Part shown: positions 1-7,953 of the stretch, piece by piece | How positions within the stretch are numbered: position 1 is the stretch's first letter | Layout of the letters: every line of letters begins with the position of its first letter | From: Stieleria marina | Lineage (GTDB): Bacteria; Planctomycetota; Planctomycetia; Pirellulales; Pirellulaceae | Assembly: GCA_007741555.1 (NCBI GenBank) | Contig: CP036526.1 | Span: 496,001-560,000, forward strand | Length of the DNA: 64,000 nucleotides | Direction of reading: 5' to 3' | The notes under the pieces: generated by a model | Databases searched by the model: none | What the model saw: the letters and a program-made list of their open reading frames with translations, nothing else | What the model was told of the DNA's origin: nothing | Translations under genes and position numbers: made by a program

Positions 1-110
1 TCGAAGGATTGGTCGACGACCAATTCGCTGTTGGCGGGAGGCGTGTCAGCCGCCATGGAGATCGAACACGAAAGCAAAGCAAATGCGAAAAGCGGGGAGA
101 GGTATTTCAT
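1..110 (-). CDS. Exported protein, N-terminal fragment (cut by window edge)
   Basis: Only the first 36 codons lie in the window; the rest is beyond the left edge. The peptide begins MKYLSPLFAFALLSCSISMA and continues ADTPPANSE, which is a textbook Sec signal peptide: one lysine, a hydrophobic core, and a small-residue cleavage site after the second Ala-Ala region. The ATG sits at 108-110 on the reverse strand. The gene diverges from the sulfatase at 200, with about 90 bases between the two starts. Too little of the mature protein is visible to name a family. Real-gene status rests on the clean signal peptide and the unbroken frame to the edge. Confidence 0.6.
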   Translation of the reverse strand, partial: MKYLSPLFAFALLSCSISMAADTPPANSELVVDQSF

Positions 111-199
111 GGCGGAGCGTGTTGGGGAGGAACGAGGTCGTTAGAATAAGCGCGGTCAACGCGTGCGACCATTCTAACTCTGCCGACAAGGAGCCGTTC

Positions 200-1777
200 A
201 TGATTATCGATTCTCGCCGGCGGGGGCTGCTTTTGTTGGTTTGGGTAGTTGTGTTTTGTGCGGCTATGCCCGAGGCGTTGGCGGCGACGCACCCCAATAT
301 CGTTTACATCTTGGCAGACGATTTGGGTTTTGGTGACGTGAGTTGTTACAACGATCAATCCAAAGTTCAAACACCTCACGTGGATCGACTGGCTGCAGAA
401 GGAATGCGTTTCACCGATGCCCACACTCCGTCGGCGGTCTGCACTCCGACTCGTTACGGAATTTTGACGGGGCGTTATGCGTGGCGGACGCGATTGAAGT
501 ACCGAGTGCTAGATGGACTTGATCCCGCCCTGATCGACCGCGATCAACTGACCGTGCCATCATTGCTTAAGCAGCAGGGTTACCACACGGCGTGTGTTGG
601 AAAGTGGCACTTGGGGATGCAGTGGACTGACACCGATGGCCAGAGAGTACCTGCCGTTCCAATCGATCGAAAGACACGGCCACGTGACGGACGTAACGTC
701 GACTACACAAAGCCGATCACGGATGGGCCGACGGATCGCGGATTCGACTACTTCTTTGGGATATCGGCTTCTCTGAACATGTCGCCGTTTTGTTTCATCG
801 AAAACGATCGGCCTGTTCGGTTGCCCGTTTGGGATCAACCTGAGATTCGCACGGAGTTTGTTTCGGTGGATGCGGGGGTTCGTTCGCCCGATTTTACGAT
901 CGCTGGCGTGATGCCAAGACTGGCGGGCGAAGCGATCGGATACCTGGAAGAACGATCTCGGTACGACGAACCATTCTTTCTGTATGCGCCCCTTACATCG
1001 CCGCATTTGCCGTTGGCGCCCAACCAAGAGTATGTAGGCACGAGCGACGCGGGAGTCTACGGCGATTTTGTCGCCGAAACAGACGCGTTCGTTGGTGCCG
1101 TGTTGGAAACTCTCGACCGAACCAATTTGGCGAAAAATACATTGGTGGTTTTTACGTCGGACAACGGTGGGCTTTACCACTACTGGAAGCCCAGTGAAAA
1201 AGACGACGTGCAGTTTTACCGGGAGCGAGCCCGTGGCGCTTACGTCAAGCAGTTTGGGCACCAGGGCAACGCCCATCTGCGTGGAACCAAAGCCGATATA
1301 TGGGAAGGTGGCCACCGTGTACCGTTCGTTGTTCGTTGGCCAGGCAAAGTTCCCGCAGGCAGTGTTTCCGGTCAGCTGATTGAGCTAACTGATTTGTTGG
1401 CGACTTGCGGCCAGATCGTCGATGTTCCATTGCCGCCAGGGGCGGCGCCGGACAGCAAGTCGATTCTGCCCGCGTTGCTGAGCGAATCACCGACAGAACC
1501 TGTTCGTGATTTTGCAGTGCATCACTCTTTGTGGGGAACGTTCGCAATTCGGCGTGGGCAATGGAAAATGATTCCGCACCGTGGCTCAGGCGGATTTACA
1601 TTTCCAAAAACGATCGACGTTGCTAAGGTCGGCGGACCACCTGGACAACTGTATGATCTGGAGAACGATCCGTCAGAAACTAATAATGTATGGCAGCAGC
1701 ATCCGGCCGTGGTCGCCCAGCTGCAACAGTTGCTTGACGATGTTCAAGCCGCAGAGGATCGAGTGATTTCCAATTGA
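200..1777 (+). CDS. Exported sulfatase (type I, formylglycine-dependent)
   Basis: A 525-residue arylsulfatase-like hydrolase that should remove sulfate esters, probably from polysaccharides, in the periplasm or outside the cell. The ATG at 200 is chosen over an in-frame upstream start at 83 because it is followed directly by RRR and a hydrophobic stretch ending in ALAAT, a signal peptide. Metal-binding Asp-Asp is at 40-41. The formylglycine motif CTPTR is at 81-85, with Cys81 as the residue to be modified. GKWHLG follows at 134-139 and TSDNGG at 319-324. All key active-site motifs are present. Its stop codon overlaps a TTG start of the next gene, so it appears to head a three-gene operon with an E1-like enzyme and a ubiquitin-like protein. 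The exact substrate cannot be read from the sequence. Confidence 0.93.
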   Translation: MIIDSRRRGLLLLVWVVVFCAAMPEALAATHPNIVYILADDLGFGDVSCYNDQSKVQTPHVDRLAAEGMRFTDAHTPSAVCTPTRYGILTGRYAWRTRLKYRVLDGLDPALIDRDQLTVPSLLKQQGYHTACVGKWHLGMQWTDTDGQRVPAVPIDRKTRPRDGRNVDYTKPITDGPTDRGFDYFFGISASLNMSPFCFIENDRPVRLPVWDQPEIRTEFVSVDAGVRSPDFTIAGVMPRLAGEAIGYLEERSRYDEPFFLYAPLTSPHLPLAPNQEYVGTSDAGVYGDFVAETDAFVGAVLETLDRTNLAKNTLVVFTSDNGGLYHYWKPSEKDDVQFYRERARGAYVKQFGHQGNAHLRGTKADIWEGGHRVPFVVRWPGKVPAGSVSGQLIELTDLLATCGQIVDVPLPPGAAPDSKSILPALLSESPTEPVRDFAVHHSLWGTFAIRRGQWKMIPHRGSGGFTFPKTIDVAKVGGPPGQLYDLENDPSETNNVWQQHPAVVAQLQQLLDDVQAAEDRVISN

Positions 1778-2556
1778 ATAACCATAGCAATACGATGCCA
1801 CCAACGCCGCTGACTGACGAAGAACGTGCTGTTTACGAGTGGCAAATGTGGGTGCCTGACTTCGGCGAATCTGGTCAGGAGAAACTCAAGAATGCGTCGG
1901 TAATGGTTTCTCGCGTCGGTGGTGTTGGCAGCGTCGTTGCCTATGAACTGGCCGCCGCTGGCGTGGGCAAACTGGTGCTGGCTCATGCTGGAAACATCAA
2001 ACCGAGTGATTTGAATCGCCAGTTGCTGATGACCCACGATTGTCTTGGCAAACCACGCATCGATTCGATCAAACGCAGACTGTTGGATCTCAATCCACGT
2101 TTAGAGATCGTTGCCGTGGGTGAAAACGTCAGCGAATCGAACGCCGCCGGTTTAGTCGAGCAATGTGATTTGATTGTTGACTGTGCACCGCTTTTTCCAG
2201 AGCGTTTTGCAATGAACCGGCAAGCGGTGCTGCAGAACAAACCGTTGGTGGAATGTGCGATGTATGAATTGGAAGCCCACATCACGACAGTCGTGCCTGG
2301 CAAGTCACCGTGTCTGCAGTGCATTTGGCCGGAAAATCCGCCGACCTGGAAAAGACAGTTTCCGGTCTTTGGAGCGGTGTCGGGTACAGTCGCTTGCATG
2401 GGAGCGATTGAAGCGATCAAGTTAATCAGCAACATAGGCGATCCATTGACGGGGCGATTGGTGCGAATGGATTTGCGCGACATGGATTTCAAAACGATGA
2501 AAGTCACTCGGCGAAAAGACTGTCCTGTTTGTGGATCGATGGGAGAAAAATCATGA
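1774..2556 (+). CDS. E1-like ThiF/MoeB/HesA family adenylyltransferase, variant active site
   Basis: A 260-residue member of the ubiquitin-activating (E1) superfamily. Canonical relatives adenylate the C-terminal Gly-Gly of ThiS or MoaD so that it can carry sulfur. The Rossmann region is at 40-75, the SDLNRQ arginine motif at 78-83, GKPR at 92-95, and zinc ligands Cys180, Cys183, Cys250 and Cys253 form two CxxC pairs. Two usual signatures differ. The glycine loop reads SRVGGVGS (46-53), with Arg where the first Gly is expected, and the usual DCTDN reads DCAPL (136-140). The TTG start overlaps the sulfatase stop; an ATG at 1795 would shorten the protein by seven residues. The stop overlaps the next gene's ATG, so the ubiquitin-like protein downstream is the obvious partner. 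Confidence 0.88.
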   Translation: MNNHSNTMPPTPLTDEERAVYEWQMWVPDFGESGQEKLKNASVMVSRVGGVGSVVAYELAAAGVGKLVLAHAGNIKPSDLNRQLLMTHDCLGKPRIDSIKRRLLDLNPRLEIVAVGENVSESNAAGLVEQCDLIVDCAPLFPERFAMNRQAVLQNKPLVECAMYELEAHITTVVPGKSPCLQCIWPENPPTWKRQFPVFGAVSGTVACMGAIEAIKLISNIGDPLTGRLVRMDLRDMDFKTMKVTRRKDCPVCGSMGEKS

Positions 2557-2825
2557 CCCGAATAAAGCTACCTACCGTCTACCGCGTTTACGCGGGCGAT
2601 AATCGCAGTGTCGAAATAGAAGCGGGCGATGTCGGAAAATTGCTGGACGCGTTGACGCAGCAGTACCCGGATTTGAAACCACATCTTTTTGACAATGACG
2701 GAGAACTGCTCTCGTTTGTCAACGTTTTTGTCAATGACGACAACATTCGCGACTTGGACGGCAATGCGACCGAATTGGGCGAACGCGACGAAGTCTTTTT
2801 AGTGCCTGCGATGGCAGGCGGGTGA
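2553..2825 (+). CDS. ThiS/MoaD/CysO-like ubiquitin-fold sulfur carrier
   Basis: A 90-residue beta-grasp protein ending in AMAGG, the di-glycine tail that E1-like enzymes adenylate and thiocarboxylate. The middle holds VNVFVNDDNIRDLDG and GERDEVFLVPA, which match the MoaD/CysO type of carrier better than the shorter ThiS. The ATG at 2553 overlaps the upstream TGA in an ATGA arrangement, so translation is probably coupled to the E1-like gene. An upstream in-frame start is rejected because it lies deep inside that gene. The final acceptor is unknown. Molybdopterin synthase large subunit, CysM-like cysteine synthase and thiazole synthase genes are all absent nearby. A role in sulfur handling linked to the sulfatase is inference only. 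Confidence 0.87.
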   Translation: MTRIKLPTVYRVYAGDNRSVEIEAGDVGKLLDALTQQYPDLKPHLFDNDGELLSFVNVFVNDDNIRDLDGNATELGERDEVFLVPAMAGG

Positions 2826-3105
2826 TTCTGGTTCTTTGTCGGTTTTGATCGGCCGGTCAAAACGCGGCTGTCAAAAAGTCGCTGCTGATTTCACTGGCTA
2901 TCTGTCACCGCTCCGTCGCCTGGCAGAGACGAACCGCCTAGTGTCAGTGACTGCGGGAATGGTGTTCGCATCCGGGACAAGGTCCATTTGGTGATTTTAG
3001 AGTCCCCAAAGAGAATGGCCGGTTGTTAAACTGGTGGGCTAGTGAGTTGGTCGAATTTCCGATTCGCTTGAAGCCCTGCCTCCTGAATCCCGCCGAGATC
3101 CCTTC

Positions 3106-6100
3106 GTGATACGCATTTTCTGTGTCGTTTTCTTCTGCGCCCTATTCGCAAACGCGAGGCCCGCGTTTGCTCAGTCCGTAGCGACCAGTCGAGGATTGGT
3201 GGTGCGATATGACTTCAGTACCACCAGCGGTAGCACGGTTTATGATCGCGGCGGAGTTGGATCGCCACTGAACCTGAAAATCAAAGACAGCCGCCAAGTC
3301 AAACGTTCTGATGGGGCGTTGACCGTCACGGGAGAGACGACGATTGCGTCGGCTGAACCCGCCAAAAAAGTGACAGACGCGATCAAGCGGTCGCAGCAAT
3401 TCAGTGTCGAGGCTTGGGTCAGAACCGATTCGCTATCGCAATCTGGTCCGGCGAGAATTGTGACGTTGTCGCAGAATTCGGTAAAACGAAACTTTACGCT
3501 CGGCCAAGACAAAGATCGCTACGAAGTTCGTTTTCGTTCTGCCAAAACAGACGCAAATGGATTGCCTGGACTTGGATCGCCCGCAAATTCTGTGGCGACG
3601 AAGTTAACGCATCTGCTTTACACGCGGACCAAAAGTGGCGACACGTCGATGTATATCGATGGCAAACGTGTTGCCAAAGGAAAAAGCGCGGGTGATCTGA
3701 AAGCTTGGGACAGTTCAAGCCGGTTGGCGTTGGCAAATGAACTAACCGGCGATCGACTCTTTCGAGGCACTTATCACGCGGTCGCAATCTATAGCACCGC
3801 GTTGACCGAAAAAGAAGTTCGTGCGAATTTCGCGGCAGGTTCTCAGGTAGCAAAATTGGCGACCGCAAACAACGGTCAACCGATTGATCCTGTTGCAGGA
3901 TCACGCCGACGAATTTCGACTGGCTTGCAAGCGTTGTATGATTTTCGCGAACCCTCTGGGGATCACGTCCGTGATCGGAGCGGAAGAGGCGAACCGATTG
4001 ATTTGAAGATCGGAGACACCAAAGCCGTCGTTAGACACGACGGCGGATTGGAGATCAAAGGTTCCACTTCACTTCGTTCGGCAAAACCGGCCACGCGATT
4101 AGCTCGCGCGATAAAGGCAGCCGGTGCTTTTTCGATCGAGGCTTGGATTGCACCTCAGAACACGAGTCAAAAGGGGCCCGCGCGGATCGTCACGCTTTCC
4201 AAAGACAGTGTCAATCGGAACTTTTTGTTGGGCCAAGACGGCAATCGGTTCGACGTACGGTTTCGAACGGATCGCACGGATGGCAACGGGCTGCCATCGA
4301 CGTCGACTGCGGGCGGCACCGCAAAAAAGAAGCTGATTCACATCGTATACACCCGTAGCAAATCCGGCGACGCCAAGATTTACCTGGACGGGGCGCCGGC
4401 CCAAAGCGGCAGGGTCGAAGGCAGTTTGCGCAATTGGGATCCCTCTTACCGATTGACTCTAGGGGACGAGATATCCGGCGGTCGGCAGTGGCGCGGCACC
4501 TACCATTTGGTGGCGATCTACAACCGTGATCTTTCTGGGCGCGAAGTAAGACAGAACTATCAAGCGGGGTCCAATGGACAGACGGACGATCCATCGGAAT
4601 TGCCCGAGCACGCGATCGCCAAAAAAATGTCGCCCCAACAGTTGTTTTTTGAACACAAGGTCGCGCCGTTATTGGCAAAACACTGTTTGGAATGCCATGA
4701 ATCAGCTGTTAGCGAAGGCGGTTTGAACCTGGCGAGAAAAACCGCCGCACTGGCCGGTGGAGATAGCGGAAAGGTGATCGTGGCAAACAATGCAGCCGAC
4801 AGTTTGCTTTGGCAGTCGGTCGAACACGATGAAATGCCCAGCAATCGCGAGCCGCTTTCGGATGACGAAAAGACCGTGCTGCGAAAATGGATCGACGACG
4901 GTGCGGAGTGGACTTTCGATTTTATCGACCCCGCGGTTTACGCTCACGAAGGACGCACAAATCAAATCTGGCTGCGACGATTGACGGTGCCAGAGTACAT
5001 CGAAACAATCCGCGCGACGTTTGGAGTCGATGTTGATGAAGATGCAAAACGGATATTGCCGCGCGATATGCGAGCTGACGGGTTTAGCAATACCGCTTAC
5101 AACTTGAATGTGGATCTTCAGCATGTGGATGCCTACGCTAAGTTGGCCCAAATTGTCGTTGCAAAGTTAGATGTCCGTCCGTTCGCAAAGCGTTTCCGCG
5201 GCCGATTGTCGATGACAGATAACGACATGCGAGGTCTGATCGAAGAGATGGGGAAGTGGATTTTGCGTGGTCCGCTGGAAGGCCACGAAGTTGTCCTGTT
5301 TCGAGGCATTTCGACTTCGGTTGCCAGCGCGGGCGGGAGCGTTGACGATGCGATTGGCTATGTGATTCGTGCGATGATTCAGTCGCCCAAGTTTCTTTAT
5401 CGGATCGAAAAACAACGTGGCGACGGACAGCAACGAGAGCTGGATGAATACGAACTGGCGTCGCGGTTGAGTTACATCATCTGGGGAGCATCTCCCGACC
5501 AAGAACTTTACTCCGCAGCAGAAGCCGGCGATCTCTTCGACGACCAAGGTCTGGCCAGCCAAGTCCAGCGGATGTTGCAAGATCCACGCGCGGTATCCCA
5601 GTCACTATCCTTCATATCGCAATGGTTGAACTTGGGGCGGATGGACAACATGCAGCCCAGTCCGGAGCGGTTTCCGAAGTGGCAACCTTCGTTGGCGCAA
5701 GACATGCGAAATGAAACATTGATGTTTGCCGAAGAAGTGCTTTGGAAGCAGAAGCGACCACTGTCAGACTTGCTTAGTGCTCAGGTGACGTTTCTGACGC
5801 CCGCTTTAGCGAAACACTACGGCATCCAACCGCAAGGAGACAAAGCGACTCGGTACGATCTGTCCGATGTACCTAGTCGGGGAGGATTGATGACGCACGG
5901 GAGTGTGTTGACGGTTGGTGGCGACGATGCATCGATGGTGACGCGAGGGTTGTTGGTGATGCACGAACTGCTTCGTGGGATTGTTAAAGATCCCCCGCCG
6001 GGCACCGATACGACACCAGTGCCAAGCGAACCGGGGCTCAGTCAGCGAGGCATCGCCGAGGACCGAATCGCCAATGATGCGTGCAGCGGTTGTCACCGAA

Positions 6101-6465
6101 AATTTGAACCACTTGCGTTCGGCCTCGAAAAATTTGACGGCGTCGGTGCGTTTCATGACGTCGACGAATACGGAAACAAACTACGCGAAGACGGTCAGGT
6201 CCTGATTCCAGGCGATGCAAAGCCCATGAAGTACAGCACATCGGGGCAGCTGATGGAAATTTTGGCCAAAAGCGAGCGAGTCAAAGAAACGTTGACGTGG
6301 AAGATTACGCAGTTCGCCTTGGGACGACCGCTGCTGGCCGAAGATGCTTCCATCGTGAGCGACATTCATCGACAAGCAGAGCAGAATGGCGGAACGTATC
6401 CAGCACTCATCACGGCGATCGTAGCGAGCGATCTCGTTCGTAAGATCAACACCGAATCAAAGTAA
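3106..6465 (+). CDS. Exported LamG-LamG-haem-DUF1587/1592/1588/1585 protein
   Basis: A 1119-residue planctomycete-type exported haem protein of unknown reaction. It has a GTG start, a signal peptide at 1-22 (ending FAQS), and two concanavalin-like LamG domains at about 28-245 and 270-495. A haem-binding PSC1-type region carries CLECH at 527-531, followed by DUF1587 around 620-690 and DUF1592 from about 780 (YELASRLSYIIW). DUF1588 and DUF1585 occupy the C-terminal third and hold a second haem motif, CSGCH, at 993-997. The two LamG domains are close copies of one another. The DUF1552 gene begins about 40 bases downstream, which is the usual partner for this architecture. A periplasmic redox role on polysaccharides has been suggested for such proteins but not shown here. 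Confidence 0.88.
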   Translation: MIRIFCVVFFCALFANARPAFAQSVATSRGLVVRYDFSTTSGSTVYDRGGVGSPLNLKIKDSRQVKRSDGALTVTGETTIASAEPAKKVTDAIKRSQQFSVEAWVRTDSLSQSGPARIVTLSQNSVKRNFTLGQDKDRYEVRFRSAKTDANGLPGLGSPANSVATKLTHLLYTRTKSGDTSMYIDGKRVAKGKSAGDLKAWDSSSRLALANELTGDRLFRGTYHAVAIYSTALTEKEVRANFAAGSQVAKLATANNGQPIDPVAGSRRRISTGLQALYDFREPSGDHVRDRSGRGEPIDLKIGDTKAVVRHDGGLEIKGSTSLRSAKPATRLARAIKAAGAFSIEAWIAPQNTSQKGPARIVTLSKDSVNRNFLLGQDGNRFDVRFRTDRTDGNGLPSTSTAGGTAKKKLIHIVYTRSKSGDAKIYLDGAPAQSGRVEGSLRNWDPSYRLTLGDEISGGRQWRGTYHLVAIYNRDLSGREVRQNYQAGSNGQTDDPSELPEHAIAKKMSPQQLFFEHKVAPLLAKHCLECHESAVSEGGLNLARKTAALAGGDSGKVIVANNAADSLLWQSVEHDEMPSNREPLSDDEKTVLRKWIDDGAEWTFDFIDPAVYAHEGRTNQIWLRRLTVPEYIETIRATFGVDVDEDAKRILPRDMRADGFSNTAYNLNVDLQHVDAYAKLAQIVVAKLDVRPFAKRFRGRLSMTDNDMRGLIEEMGKWILRGPLEGHEVVLFRGISTSVASAGGSVDDAIGYVIRAMIQSPKFLYRIEKQRGDGQQRELDEYELASRLSYIIWGASPDQELYSAAEAGDLFDDQGLASQVQRMLQDPRAVSQSLSFISQWLNLGRMDNMQPSPERFPKWQPSLAQDMRNETLMFAEEVLWKQKRPLSDLLSAQVTFLTPALAKHYGIQPQGDKATRYDLSDVPSRGGLMTHGSVLTVGGDDASMVTRGLLVMHELLRGIVKDPPPGTDTTPVPSEPGLSQRGIAEDRIANDACSGCHRKFEPLAFGLEKFDGVGAFHDVDEYGNKLREDGQVLIPGDAKPMKYSTSGQLMEILAKSERVKETLTWKITQFALGRPLLAEDASIVSDIHRQAEQNGGTYPALITAIVASDLVRKINTESK

Positions 6466-6504
6466 TCAGCTAGCGAACATTCGCTCTCAATGAAGGATCT
6501 TGTT

Positions 6505-7914
6505 ATGAATCAAAAACTAAATCGAAGAACTATGCTCCGCAGCGTGGGTGCCGCGACGATCGGTTTGCCATTGTTGGAGGAGATGATGTTGTCCAGCGCG
6601 CTGGGCGCCGCCAAGGCGGAAGCACCGGTTCGCGCGTTCAATGTTTTTTTTGGACTGGGAATTCCTGCACCGCTACAGGATGAAGGATTCGATGGTGTCT
6701 TGGAGCCTTTGAAGCCGCTCAGTGACAAACTGTTGATCATGCGGAATGTAGATCAGGTTCGCTGCGATGAATCTGGCATTAATGCACACTTCGACGGTGC
6801 CTCGGGGGCCTTTACTGCCGCGCCGCCCAATGGTGAAGCAAAAGCGGGAGGCGCATCAATTGATCAGGTCATTCGAAAGAGTCACTATCCCGGCGGAATG
6901 CCTGCTGGCATGGTGCCGACACTGATCGGGGGTACTTTTTTTCGCCGCAGCCGAGTCAGTCGCTACGTTCATAGCTACAACGAAGACGGCACAGTGGCCG
7001 CGACGATTCAAGAAAAACCGCGTGACTTGTTTGAGCGCGTGTTCGGGAAAATCGAAAGCTCAGGAGATGCTCGCGAGCAACAGCTCAATCGTAGCGTGTT
7101 GGATTCGGTGGTCGATCAGTACAAGTTCTATACGGGTGCGAATTCGCCTCTGGGATCGGCATCGCGAGCAAGGGTCGCGGATCACTTAGACCGGATTCGC
7201 GAATTTGAACAACGCGCCTTTGAGATGACTGACAAGGACGATGATGCACCCAAGCTACCACCACGGTCACGACTGCTTCATGGCGGTCAGGCGGATCCAG
7301 GCGGCGAGGGGATCGACATGAAGATCGATGACTTGACGCGTGAGTGGCGTTTAATGGCCGATCTGTATGCCCTCGCGATCGAATTGGACCGAGTTCGTTT
7401 CGGTTCGTTGACATTTTTGGCTGCGGGAGAACGACTGCGCATTACAGGAGACTACAAATACGACGGACGACTGGTCTATCAGTTCGACGACGAAAAAGAG
7501 CTTGGCAAATCAGGCTCAGGTGGCTGTTCCCACGAATGGTGGCACAAGTTCAACCCGGACAACAAGAACGAACAGCTTCGCGCCCATGCACACATGAAGA
7601 TGCGTGAAGTGGCTTACTTTTTGAAACGATTGGATTCATCGAAGGACGTCAACGGGAAATCGATTCTGGAAAATTCTTGCATCACCATTAGCACCGAATC
7701 GGGCGATGGTCGGCACAATGACGTCAAACGTGAACTCTCTGGAATCTTTCATGCGATCACGGGTGCCAACGGTCGATTCAAGACTGGGCAGATCATGGAC
7801 GTGGGAGCCGAAGGGGTCGATGTCTACAATACGATGTTGACGGCGATGAACACGAAGGATCGTTTGGGGCCGACGAAGCGAGACGCTAAGGCCATCGATA
7901 AAATCCGAGCCTAG
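6505..7914 (+). CDS. DUF1552 family Tat-exported protein
   Basis: A 469-residue protein of the DUF1552 family, the regular partner of DUF1592-type haem proteins in planctomycetes. The N-terminus MNQKLNRRTMLRSVGAATIG looks like a twin-arginine signal. The start at 6505 is preferred over an in-frame ATG at 6490 because AAGGA lies about seven bases upstream of it. The body shows VRAFNVFFGLGIPAP near the start, a SRLLHGG region, and CSHEWWHKF in the C-terminal half. No catalytic residues are established for the family. It is 39 bases downstream of the LamG/haem gene and almost certainly in the same operon. The two proteins probably act together outside the cytoplasm. Confidence 0.87.
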   Translation: MNQKLNRRTMLRSVGAATIGLPLLEEMMLSSALGAAKAEAPVRAFNVFFGLGIPAPLQDEGFDGVLEPLKPLSDKLLIMRNVDQVRCDESGINAHFDGASGAFTAAPPNGEAKAGGASIDQVIRKSHYPGGMPAGMVPTLIGGTFFRRSRVSRYVHSYNEDGTVAATIQEKPRDLFERVFGKIESSGDAREQQLNRSVLDSVVDQYKFYTGANSPLGSASRARVADHLDRIREFEQRAFEMTDKDDDAPKLPPRSRLLHGGQADPGGEGIDMKIDDLTREWRLMADLYALAIELDRVRFGSLTFLAAGERLRITGDYKYDGRLVYQFDDEKELGKSGSGGCSHEWWHKFNPDNKNEQLRAHAHMKMREVAYFLKRLDSSKDVNGKSILENSCITISTESGDGRHNDVKRELSGIFHAITGANGRFKTGQIMDVGAEGVDVYNTMLTAMNTKDRLGPTKRDAKAIDKIRA

Positions 7915-7953
7915 TGAGCACGGCTGTAAATTCACGCCGAAGGAAATCGCGGC

